This document shows positions 1 through 6,217 of a stretch of 21,799 nucleotides of DNA, piece by piece (the first letter of the stretch is position 1; each line of letters opens with the position of its first letter). Source of the DNA: a virus; the IMG/VR virus record IMGVR_UViG_3300046460_000196, positions 1-21,799 of that record. One strand, given 5' to 3'. The notes below the pieces were generated by a model. It was not told where the DNA came from. It saw only the letters and a program-made list of their open reading frames with translations, and did not search any database. The position numbers and the translations under genes were made by a program.

Positions 1-1167
1 GGTCATGTTCATCGGGGTGAGGTAGATGTCGCCACCGTCACGGGGGTTTTCGTCTTCGAGTTCGCGACAGTCGTTGGGGCTCAAGATCCCCCACTGAATG
101 CCCTTGCCGTAGGACTCATACCGCCCCTTCAGATCGCCACGCATCAAGGCGCCGGCGTTGAATTTGGCGTAGTGGGTCAGGCGGTCTTTCTCGCTGAGCA
201 GGCCGACCTGAATGCGGTGCTCGATGCGGGTCATGATCGGCACCAGCGAGTAGTTCACGAAGCTCATGCCCATGTGCTCGATGTTGTTGAGCGTCATCTT
301 TTCCATGCTGGCCACCAAGTGCGGCGGCACGCGGAACAAACCGCAAATCTGCGCCTCGGTCAGCTTTTTCGATTCGATGAACTGGGTATCTTGGGCGTTG
401 AGGCTGATGGGCTTCCAGTCGAGTCCCATCTCCAGAATCATGGGTTTATAGGCGTTGGCCACCCCCATGTGCTCGCCTTGGAACTCCGTCTTAAGCCGAC
501 CGAATGCTTCGTCGGTGAGCTGTTGCTCGGTGCGCAAAACGCCACTGGTTACGGCGCCGTTGGTGAATAGCTTCGCGGCATGTGCATCCATCGCCTGGCC
601 AAGGCCAAGCGCCTGACGGGCATAAGCAATCGGATTCAGCCCGTTGAGCCCGTCCAGGGTGAACAGCCGGACATGCCAGATCTCATCTTGTGTCAGCGTC
701 TGCACGCCGGACTCGAAATTGACCTTGTACTCAACGGACCAGTCATCCTTGAGTTTTGGCGTGACGATGTCCGGGCTGAGCGGAAGAAGCTCGACCACGT
801 TTCCCAGCGCCATCACCTTGTATGCGTAGAAGTTGCCACGCAGACACAGACACGCGACCAGCATTTCCCAGAACTCTTGGGCCGTCATGTAGCTGTTTGG
901 CGCCATGGTTATCAGCGGATACAGCCGGTGATCCGTAGCAGGCAATCGAACCCGGCCTGTCTGCTTCAACAGCCGGCAGGGAAGCATCCCCATCGACTCG
1001 GCCAGCACCCGCACACAGTTGAAGACAACCAATTGCTGCATGGCACTGGTGGTGGTCACGCGCTGACCGGCATTAGTTTCATATCCAGTACCCAGCGCCT
1101 GTGCGAGCTTTTCGGGCGTATCAATGACCTGAACACCGGCTTTCCTTCCGAGGAGTGCGCGAAGCAT
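1..1167 (-). CDS. HK97-family phage portal protein (C-terminus cut by window edge)
   Basis: The frame stays open for 389 codons from an ATG at 1167 to base 1, so the C-terminus is missing. The portal is the dodecameric ring at the capsid vertex through which DNA is packaged and to which the tail attaches. The translation has features of the Phage_portal (HK97-type) family: VFNCVRVLAESMGMLPCRL near residues 55-75, then EFWEMLVACLCLRGNFYAY, EIWHVR, and near the break ELEDENPRDGGDIYLTP, close to the EDxNPRDGGDxY(L)TP signature common in siphovirus portals. The start overlaps the TAA stop of the upstream small membrane gene (TAATG), so translation is probably coupled. It follows TerL, the normal HK97 late-gene order; protease and capsid are expected beyond base 1. 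Confidence 0.93.
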   Translation of the reverse strand, partial: MLRALLGRKAGVQVIDTPEKLAQALGTGYETNAGQRVTTTSAMQQLVVFNCVRVLAESMGMLPCRLLKQTGRVRLPATDHRLYPLITMAPNSYMTAQEFWEMLVACLCLRGNFYAYKVMALGNVVELLPLSPDIVTPKLKDDWSVEYKVNFESGVQTLTQDEIWHVRLFTLDGLNGLNPIAYARQALGLGQAMDAHAAKLFTNGAVTSGVLRTEQQLTDEAFGRLKTEFQGEHMGVANAYKPMILEMGLDWKPISLNAQDTQFIESKKLTEAQICGLFRVPPHLVASMEKMTLNNIEHMGMSFVNYSLVPIMTRIEHRIQVGLLSEKDRLTHYAKFNAGALMRGDLKGRYESYGKGIQWGILSPNDCRELEDENPRDGGDIYLTPMNMT

Positions 1168-1376
1168 TAGCGACCACCTCGGAATATAGAGACAACGGAC
1201 AAGGTCATGAGGATCAAACCGCAGACTGACAGGGCCACGGCCTCTCCCATTCCGACCCACAGGCCACGGGCAAGCAGCCCATAGCCCAACAGGCCGACAG
1301 CATCCGGCAACGCTTCACGCAGGCATGCGAAGCCCGGTGCCTCAGTCGAACTGGGCACCTCATCTTCAGGGGTCAT
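1167..1376 (-). CDS. Small two-helix membrane protein between terminase and portal
   Basis: A 69-residue protein (MTPEDEVPSS...SIFRGGR). The ATG at 1374-1376 overlaps the terminase TGA (ATGA) and its own TAA overlaps the portal ATG, so it is locked into the late operon by coupling on both sides. A longer in-frame start to 1460 would run deep into terL and is not needed. The N-terminal 20 residues are acidic and soluble; about residues 27-42 and 45-65 are hydrophobic and look like two membrane helices. I do not recognise a named family. Small membrane proteins at this position occur in related siphovirus-like prophages, but no function follows from the sequence. Confidence 0.75.
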   Translation of the reverse strand: MTPEDEVPSSTEAPGFACLREALPDAVGLLGYGLLARGLWVGMGEAVALSVCGLILMTLSVVSIFRGGR

Positions 1377-3052
1377 AAAGTTCTGATTCCGTATTTTGAG
1401 ATGTGATCCGAGAGCGTCTTCACGACCTGAGGATTCGCTGCCATCAGCGACACAGCGCAAAACAGCGCCATCAGTGGGTCGATCTTTGCGGAACCGCTGG
1501 CCTGTTTGGTTATCAGGATTGAGTTGCCGCGGGGTTCAACCCGGGCATTGCCACAGCACCAGTTCATCAGCGGCTGATCTGCATGGACCAGCCCTCCTTC
1601 CGCAAGCTTGCGCTCCGTCGTCTTGATTGCTCCACCGAGTCGCCAGCCCTGGCTGACACCCACGATTTTTTCTTGATCAACTCCACGCGCGTTGATCGCT
1701 TCGAGGATGGCGCCGATACCAGCCGGGTCGAGCCCCACCTGGTGCAGAAGACCTGACGCATCTACCTCTTCGACGATGTCAGCAACTTCCTCTACGTCAT
1801 CGCCAATTCGGTTGACCAGCACGAGGTCGCCGCTGCGTGCGTAGTCATGCAGGTTTGCTGCGATATCCTTTCGGCGTTCCAGTACAGACGGATGAGCCCA
1901 TGCTCGACACCAGGCCAACCACTCCCGGGTCTCGCGATCACGACCTACAACGGCCAGCCCCAACAGGTCGTCAAGTCCGCCGCCGTCGACACCAATGGTC
2001 ACCACTTCACTGCGTTTGAGGATGTGCTTCAGCGAAACGACCTTGCGAGCCTGAGCCTCCCAAAACTCGGCACCGGCCCAGCGATTCGAAAGCAGTGCCA
2101 GTCCGATTTCGACGTTGAGGAACTTCGACAGAAATCCGCGCAGCGACTCTTCACCCGACTCCTCGGCTTTGGCCAGCTCGCGCTCCAGGTACTCCCTGTC
2201 CACCGAGTAGCCCAGGTTCGGGTTCACGACGTGGAAGTTTTCAGGCTTGCGATGCTCACCGGCCTCAATCATCGAGCGTGGAAACTCGTAGATAACAGCC
2301 AAGAACCGTGGATCGATGATCCTTCCGTCGCGCACGCCGCGGGCGTACTGCAGCTTCTGCAAGAACAAGCCGGCTGGTGGCTTATCGGACTGTGTCGTGA
2401 GATAGATGATGCAGCCTTCAGGGCGTGACGCCAGGCCTCCAGTTGCCTCGCGGAGCATGTTCTCGGCATTGTGATTACTGCCGAATAGGTGGATCTCGTC
2501 CACCAGAATGAAGCTCGCCTTCTTGCCACCAACCGTGTTCGAGTCGGCAGCCACAACCTTCAAGGTCGCGCCGGTCTCACGATGGGTAATCGTCCTGATG
2601 TGCTCTTGCACATGGAGCAGATCAGCCAGGTCCTCATCGTGCTTAACCATGTCTCGCGCCGGGGCGAAGGCGTTTTGCGCTACCTCGATCGTTGGCGCCA
2701 GAATGATCAGCTCGGCCGATTGCCGCCAGTTGCGGATCAGCAGTGTCAGCATGATCGCTGCGGCGATTGTGGACTTCGAGTTCTTCTTAGGGATGACCAG
2801 AGCGAACTCTTTGATCTCACGCCGACCAGTGTCTGGGTTGTATGACCCGAATACTGATCCTGCGAAATCGGATACCCAGGGCGCACAGGCCTCGCCAATA
2901 GTCGGACTGCCCGGGGCATCCACGATGCGCAGCTGCTGCATCACTTCAAGACCGGCTGCCGACTCCTCAGGAAACAGCGGCGGCATCGGGATCAGCGATT
3001 TGCCGGCAACGATCCTCTCTTCCCAGTCAAGGCAAGCAGTGGACCATTCCAT
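1373..3052 (-). CDS. Phage terminase large subunit (TerL), HK97 type
   Basis: 559 residues, normal length for the family. The motor ATPase and nuclease that cuts concatemeric DNA and pumps it into the prohead through the portal. The N-terminal ATPase half has a deviant Walker A, VIPKKNSKS, at about 86-94, Walker B FILVDE at 181-186 with the catalytic Glu, and a coupling motif LTTQS near 218-222. The C-terminal RNase H-like nuclease half shows acidic residues in the expected places: IGVDGGG (D356), VGLDPAG (D442) and KIDPLMA (D525). The start lies 5 nt after the terS stop codon. All key residues are present, so the protein looks functional. Confidence 0.96.
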   Translation of the reverse strand: MEWSTACLDWEERIVAGKSLIPMPPLFPEESAAGLEVMQQLRIVDAPGSPTIGEACAPWVSDFAGSVFGSYNPDTGRREIKEFALVIPKKNSKSTIAAAIMLTLLIRNWRQSAELIILAPTIEVAQNAFAPARDMVKHDEDLADLLHVQEHIRTITHRETGATLKVVAADSNTVGGKKASFILVDEIHLFGSNHNAENMLREATGGLASRPEGCIIYLTTQSDKPPAGLFLQKLQYARGVRDGRIIDPRFLAVIYEFPRSMIEAGEHRKPENFHVVNPNLGYSVDREYLERELAKAEESGEESLRGFLSKFLNVEIGLALLSNRWAGAEFWEAQARKVVSLKHILKRSEVVTIGVDGGGLDDLLGLAVVGRDRETREWLAWCRAWAHPSVLERRKDIAANLHDYARSGDLVLVNRIGDDVEEVADIVEEVDASGLLHQVGLDPAGIGAILEAINARGVDQEKIVGVSQGWRLGGAIKTTERKLAEGGLVHADQPLMNWCCGNARVEPRGNSILITKQASGSAKIDPLMALFCAVSLMAANPQVVKTLSDHISKYGIRTL

Positions 3053-3057
3053 TCAAA

Positions 3058-3540
3058 TCACCGTGTGTTATCGACTGCCAACCTTGGCGGTGCGCCCTGG
3101 CCAAAGCGGCCGGTTGACGCCTTCTTCGCAGCATCAGCCTTCTGCCCCTTCTTGCCTTGCTCCGCAACTTTGCCGTGCACATAGGGCATGAGTGTCTTGG
3201 CAGCCTCGACCCGCAGTCGCGGTTCTGCCACTTGCTCATTCATGACCGCCAACAGGAAGTCTCTGGGGTCGTCAAATTCGGCAAGCAGGAACTCTGCGTC
3301 CTCGTCAGCAGCCAACGGTGAAGAGTTAACTTTTAACTCGGGTTTAACTTTTGCCTTAGCGGCATCCCTGCGCCTGATTTGGCGTCCCATGGCAGCAAGC
3401 ACGTCAGGGTCCTTAGCAAGCTTGGAGCCCGCCTGCGACGCGGTCTTTTCGGAATAGCCGGCAGCAATTGCCGCCTCTCGGTTTGACGCCCCCGACAGCA
3501 AAGCGTCAGCAAACCGTCGCTTCTTATCGGTTAACGCCAT
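3058..3540 (-). CDS. Phage terminase small subunit (TerS)
   Basis: 160 residues. It recognises the packaging site on phage DNA and delivers it to TerL. The N-terminal 55 residues (MALTDKKRRFADALLSGASN, then REAAIAAGYSEKTA) are a typical Terminase_2-family helix-turn-helix: 'K..F...L..G.N...AA..AGYS..TA'. The middle is acidic and helical and the C-terminal 30 residues are Lys/Ala/Gly-rich, probably the TerL-contacting tail. It lies directly upstream of TerL on the same strand. The upstream region has only a modest ribosome site (GGAAAAG). A GTTTAACTTTT repeat covers the start codon upstream bases and recurs inside the gene (separate entry). Confidence 0.92.
   Translation of the reverse strand: MALTDKKRRFADALLSGASNREAAIAAGYSEKTASQAGSKLAKDPDVLAAMGRQIRRRDAAKAKVKPELKVNSSPLAADEDAEFLLAEFDDPRDFLLAVMNEQVAEPRLRVEAAKTLMPYVHGKVAEQGKKGQKADAAKKASTGRFGQGAPPRLAVDNTR
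3325..3352. repeat. Repeats of GTTTAACTTTT inside terS, with a third copy at its start (3541-3551)
   Basis: GTTAACTTTT at 3325-3334, GTTTAACTTTT at 3342-3352 and an identical GTTTAACTTTT at 3541-3551 just upstream of the terS ATG. In the protein the inner copies give a Lys/Val pattern (KAKVKPELKVNS). TerS proteins commonly bind repeats near or in their own gene next to cos or pac, so these could be cosB-type binding sites. The repeats are seen; the role is inferred. Confidence 0.4.
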
Positions 3541-3694
3541 GTTTAACTTTTCCGTAAAAGGGGAAAAAATCTACGAATGGGAGGGGACGAGGTTTCCGAG
3601 CTTGGAAGGTCTGATCTTTTGACCCTCCCCCTCCCCTTGAACCACGCCAAAGCCCCGATAACCGCACCATTTCAGTGCTTCTGACTTGATCAGC
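3541..3694. other. Candidate cos (cohesive-end) region
   Basis: A 154-bp gap between the HNH nuclease and terS, the place where HK97-like phages keep cos. It holds GGGAGGGG at 3579-3586 and the inverse CCCCTCCC at 3628-3635, with a near-palindrome (TTTCCGAGCTTGGAA) at 3593-3607 between them. No open frame or terminator is visible. The assignment rests on gene order and the inverted repeats. The nick positions cannot be read from one prophage. Confidence 0.4.
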
Positions 3695-4024
3695 TCAAGG
3701 GCATTCGTCCGCGGTCTTAGTCACATGGCACCCAACCTTCACCCGCTGACCACCGACCAACTCAAAGCGCACACAGAGCACCTGGCAGTTGGCTTCTATG
3801 TCTTCGCCACCCATAAAGAGCGGGACCTTGTGGTCAAGCTCAAAGCCTCGTGGGTAGTCGACCACTCGGCCGCATACTGCACAGGTTGGTTCTCGCTTCC
3901 ACACTGCCAGGCGTCGAGCCTGGAGCCGTCGACCAGTGATGCGCCTGTCTGCGACTACTGGAACCTTCACGACCTGACTTGCCGCCATCTTGAGTGGTGA
4001 CTTGACCATCTTCAGCCTGGCCAT
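3695..4024 (-). CDS. HNH homing-type endonuclease next to terminase
   Basis: 109 residues. The HNH (beta-beta-alpha metal) core is visible: Cys pair CAVCG near residues 48-52, ELDHKVPL (the first catalytic His) near 62-69, ANCQVLC near 78-84 and CHVTKTADE near 99-107. In HK97-like phages the HNH protein works with the terminase in cos cleavage and is needed for head morphogenesis; that role is inferred from family and position. About 14 residues (VRFELVGGQRVKVG) separate the second cysteine from the CH pair, where compact HNH proteins usually have two or three, and the protein ends soon after. The ATG overlaps the holin TGA (ATGA). Arg/Lys-rich N-terminus fits DNA binding. Confidence 0.85.
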   Translation of the reverse strand: MARLKMVKSPLKMAASQVVKVPVVADRRITGRRLQARRLAVWKREPTCAVCGRVVDYPRGFELDHKVPLFMGGEDIEANCQVLCVRFELVGGQRVKVGCHVTKTADECP

Positions 4025-4353
4025 CAGTTGGACCGCCGCGGCAACTTGAAGTCAGCGAACCGATCAGCCAGATCAGCGATCTTCTTCACTCCGAGGAAGC
4101 CGATGAACACACCGGCGGCGGTGGCGAAGTTCTGCGGTAAACCGAAGTACTCGAGCAGCGGGATCAAGCCGATAGTGATCAGCGTGCAGAGCGAGGCTTC
4201 AAGAAGTGCCTGTCGTCGTGTGCCGCCACCGTAGATGATCCGCAATGCACCCACCACGAATGACAGTGCACCAGCATAGATCGTTGGCGCATGCTGGCTC
4301 AGCCACGCGAAAACGAGCAGCCAGGTGTCTGGTTTGTCGGGCATGTTTGGCAT
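4024..4353 (-). CDS. Phage holin, lambda/pyocin-type family
   Basis: 109 residues from ATG 4351-4353, chosen because GGGAGGA lies 8 nt upstream; the longer in-frame extension to 4581 has no ribosome site. Holins form membrane lesions that time lysis and let endolysin reach the wall. Sequence features of the Phage_holin_3 type family are clear: TWLLVFAWLSQHAPTIYAGA, then RIIYGGGTRRQALLEAS, then GFLGVKKIADLADRF near the C-terminus. About three hydrophobic segments (roughly 22-40, 53-70, 76-90) and a charged Lys/Arg tail (FKLPRRSN). It is the first gene before HNH and terminase, as in many Pseudomonas prophages where holin and endolysin are separated. Confidence 0.9.
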   Translation of the reverse strand: MPNMPDKPDTWLLVFAWLSQHAPTIYAGALSFVVGALRIIYGGGTRRQALLEASLCTLITIGLIPLLEYFGLPQNFATAAGVFIGFLGVKKIADLADRFADFKLPRRSN

Positions 4354-4442
4354 CTCGGTATCCTCCCAGCATGGGAGTGGATGAAGGGAGTCAGCGTAAG
4401 CGGTGCAGCACATCACAAGGATGTAGTTCGGCGCGGTGGACT

Positions 4443-4574
4443 TCACACACCTGGAAGACAATCGTCTACAGTCAGACCTGAAACTCGAGTTAGACCATTG
4501 ACCTCGAGTTCTCCATTCTTGTGGAGCTTCCACCCATACACACTTGGAACATAGTTGTGGCTCTGCATTGCCAT
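4443..4574 (-). CDS. Possible 43-residue small protein upstream of the holin
   Basis: The 284-bp gap between the holin start and the next gene contains one minus-strand frame from ATG 4574 (second in-frame ATG at 4568, which has GGGG 7 nt upstream) reading MAMQSHNYVPSVYG, then a Lys/Leu/Glu-rich stretch, to a TGA at 4443-4445. It begins about 17 nt after the terminator of the GvpU-like gene. I know no family. It may be a real late leader peptide, or chance; late-operon promoter or leader sequences are also expected in this gap. Confidence 0.25.
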   Translation of the reverse strand: MAMQSHNYVPSVYGWKLHKNGELEVNGLTRVSGLTVDDCLPGV

Positions 4575-4587
4575 ACCCCATTAATTA

Positions 4588-4611
4588 AAAAGCCCGCACA
4601 TGGCGGGCTAG
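4588..4611 (-). terminator. Intrinsic terminator after the GvpU-like gene
   Basis: AGCCCGC at 4591-4597 pairs with GCGGGCT at 4603-4609 around a 5-nt loop. On the minus strand the stem is followed by TTTTTAATTAA, a good U-tract 27 nt after the GvpU-like stop codon. A-tract on the other side (GAAAAAAA) could make it work both ways. Confidence 0.8.
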
Positions 4612-4637
4612 AAAAAAACTGAAACGTGAATTGTTTA

Positions 4638-5111
4638 TCAAGTATTGGTAGCTTGGCCGAAGATAATTCCATCAACCGAACTAATCTTGCCCCGCCAAAG
4701 CGCACCAACGGAGGAGATAGGGCCGCCGCTGCTGGTGAATACACGGGATTCGCGCAAATGGAGATATTGAGGGGAGGGCTCTTCTTCTCCCGCATGCTCA
4801 GTCGGGACAAATGATGTGAAGAGGTCCTTAATTGCCTTTGCTGAATCGCTACCTACAGCCTCAAAAGCTTTAGATAAGTCTTCTGACAAGACTTCAAAAT
4901 ACTTTTTGTGAGAGATAAGGCGCCCTGAAACCAAATTTCCACCAATAGTGAGCGTGATCCCGATTTCAAGGTCGGTACGACTTACAAAATCGACAACCCA
5001 CTGTAAAAGCCAATCAGTGGAGCGTCCTTGCCACTGGGTCTTATCAAAGACCGAATCTGCCAAGTCTTCTTTTAGCAGCTCCAATGGACTTACATTTTCA
5101 TTTTTAGACAT
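4638..5111 (-). CDS. GvpU-like protein (gas-vesicle accessory family), isolated prophage cargo gene
   Basis: 157 residues from ATG 5109-5111 (MSKNENVSPLELL), chosen because GGAG lies 7 nt upstream; a longer frame to 5213 lacks a ribosome site. The middle and C-terminal parts resemble GvpU of Bacillus megaterium: LEIGITLTIGGNLVSGRLIS (about 48-67), KYFEVLSEDL (70-79), then YLHLRESRVF (116-125) and ALWRGKISSVDGIIFGQ (137-153), matching the GvpU pattern 'F-I-H-L-K-x-x-K-I-Y ... F-W-R-G-K-I-A-E-V-D-G-F-F-L-G'. GvpU is a gas-vesicle accessory protein reported to drive clustering of vesicles. No GvpA shell or other gvp gene is present, so its role here must differ or act on another partner. AT-richer than its neighbours, with its own terminators on both sides: a typical moron. 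Confidence 0.7.
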   Translation of the reverse strand: MSKNENVSPLELLKEDLADSVFDKTQWQGRSTDWLLQWVVDFVSRTDLEIGITLTIGGNLVSGRLISHKKYFEVLSEDLSKAFEAVGSDSAKAIKDLFTSFVPTEHAGEEEPSPQYLHLRESRVFTSSGGPISSVGALWRGKISSVDGIIFGQATNT

Positions 5112-5208
5112 ATGATGGCTCCATGCTATCGAATAGGAAGCCAACGTATACCTCAGACACTTTTTAAAAAAAAGCTTTTCGCTCGGTTCGCACTTGCTCC
5201 GACATAGA

Positions 5209-5238
5209 ATCATATGCGCACTAAAAAGCCCGACTCAA
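5209..5238 (-). promoter_or_regulatory. Candidate promoter of the GvpU-like gene
   Basis: On the minus strand TTGAGT (complement of 5233-5238) and TATGAT (complement of 5209-5214) are spaced 18 bp, giving a leader of about 95 nt before the start at 5111. The -35 box lies inside the loop of the preceding terminator. A sigma-70-like match by eye only. Confidence 0.35.
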
Positions 5239-5250
5239 TGGCCGGGCTTT
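5225..5250 (-). terminator. Intrinsic terminator at the end of the early rightward-type operon
   Basis: AAAGCCCG at 5225-5232 pairs with CGGGCTTT at 5243-5250. Read on the minus strand the stem runs into TTTTTAG. It lies about 70 nt downstream of the putative late regulator at 5319-5882, where a lambda-like phage would need antitermination to reach the lysis and packaging genes. Confidence 0.75.
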
Positions 5251-5318
5251 ATTGTTCGAATCTCATAACGCGCAAGATCGACATGATGGGCATAAATTAC
5301 GATCATTCCGCCACTGCG

Positions 5319-5882
5319 TCAAGCAGCATCAATAAAGATCTCTTCCCGGTCGAATATCTCAGTTGCATGGATGACCGCAGCCTCTTCCAACGACTCAAGA
5401 CGTTTTGCGATGCCGGTCTTCCAACGTCGGCGTGTCGACTCTGGCTTGCCCTCCACGTCCCAGGTGTTCATGTCGTAGAACTCGGCCGGTAGGACGATCA
5501 TGTCGGTGGAGCGCTTGCCGGATTGGAGCCCCTTTAGCTTAGGTATGGCCCAAGCAGTAAGCGCCTTGTAGATGAACAGTTGCGGTGCTGGGGAAACCAT
5601 GCGGGCCACAAGGCGGCCGATGGCGGCAACCTTGTTGGCCTTGTGTGTCGAGTACTTGGCGACCAGCACATCCCACTGGGCAGGCTCAAGCTGACGATGC
5701 AGCAGCGCGTAAAGGCAGCAGTCATAGTCGAACTTGTCGCGCACTGACAACGAACTACCGGTACCGCCTTGGCGAAGGTCAGCATCGATCAGCCTCTGCC
5801 AGCTTTGCTTGGTGCTGTTGTCGATGCTGTCGGCGGCCAGTACCCGAACCAGCGTGCCCATCACGTCTTTATAAATGCCCAT
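5319..5882 (-). CDS. Possible late-gene regulator (antitermination Q-like) by position
   Basis: 187 residues, start ATG 5882 with GAGGG six nt upstream. The protein is mostly helical with a Cys-Cys pair (YDCCLYALL near residue 54) and a basic helix near the C-terminus (ESTRRRWKTGIAKRLE, about 150-165). I do not recognise a catalytic motif. It is the last gene of the PR operon, followed by a terminator and then, after a cargo gene, by the lysis/packaging genes: the place of Q in lambda. Related Pseudomonas prophages carry similar proteins at this point. Q function is therefore an inference from order; it could also be a conserved hypothetical of the recombination region. Confidence 0.5.
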   Translation of the reverse strand: MGIYKDVMGTLVRVLAADSIDNSTKQSWQRLIDADLRQGGTGSSLSVRDKFDYDCCLYALLHRQLEPAQWDVLVAKYSTHKANKVAAIGRLVARMVSPAPQLFIYKALTAWAIPKLKGLQSGKRSTDMIVLPAEFYDMNTWDVEGKPESTRRRWKTGIAKRLESLEEAAVIHATEIFDREEIFIDAA

Positions 5883-5891
5883 GGCGTTCCC

Positions 5892-6212
5892 TCAATCCCC
5901 GGTGAAGTTGGTGCCGCCGGCGCCGCGGCGGTTGTTTCGTTCGTACTGCGCAGCCGGACCAGACGTCAGCGGCTCGCGCTTCAATAGCTCGACCTGGTGT
6001 TCGGTGGCCTGAAGCCGGATGCTCAACTGGGTCACCAGCACGTCCAGCGGAAGCGCCTCGCCAGTGTCAGCCGACACCCAACCGGAAGCATTGCACTGGA
6101 CGCAGGCCAATTCATGAAAAACGCCCTTCACAACCGCCTTTCCCCTGCAGATTGAGCACTGAGCCAGGTCGAGCTGATCAGCTTTGAAGGCGGGGCCATG
6201 CTGCTTTCTCAT
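5892..6212 (-). CDS. Small zinc-ribbon protein of the phage early region
   Basis: 106 residues. Two CxxC pairs, CSIC at 19-22 and CVQC at about 37-40, followed by NASGW, form a zinc ribbon like the DnaJ cysteine-rich repeat. The second half contains a helix (LDVLVTQLSIRLQATEHQVE) that may be a short coiled coil, and the C-terminus is Asn/Arg/Gly-rich. It starts 5 nt after the recombinase stop codon (GAGG about 10 nt upstream) and ends 9 nt before the next start, so it belongs to the same operon. Probably a nucleic-acid or protein adaptor; function not known to me. Confidence 0.7.
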   Translation of the reverse strand: MRKQHGPAFKADQLDLAQCSICRGKAVVKGVFHELACVQCNASGWVSADTGEALPLDVLVTQLSIRLQATEHQVELLKREPLTSGPAAQYERNNRRGAGGTNFTGD

Positions 6213-6217
6213 CGTTT

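Noticed and set aside
172-1170. Plus-strand open frames over the portal region
   Set aside because: They lie antisense to the portal frame, which has strong family features; no ribosome sites fit. Shadows.
1396-3191. Plus-strand frames opposite terL and terS (up to 227 codons)
   Set aside because: Antisense shadows of genes with clear motifs.
4490-4810. Minus-strand 106-codon frame overlapping the GvpU-like gene end and the terminator
   Set aside because: Crosses an intrinsic terminator and overlaps a better-supported gene in another frame.
5000-5030. CTG...CAG element in the GvpU-like gene as LexA box
   Set aside because: Spacing is 11 rather than 10 and it lies within the coding sequence.
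5112-5213. Upstream start (5213) for the GvpU-like protein
   Set aside because: No ribosome site at 5213; GGAG lies properly before 5111, and the extra residues are not GvpU-like.
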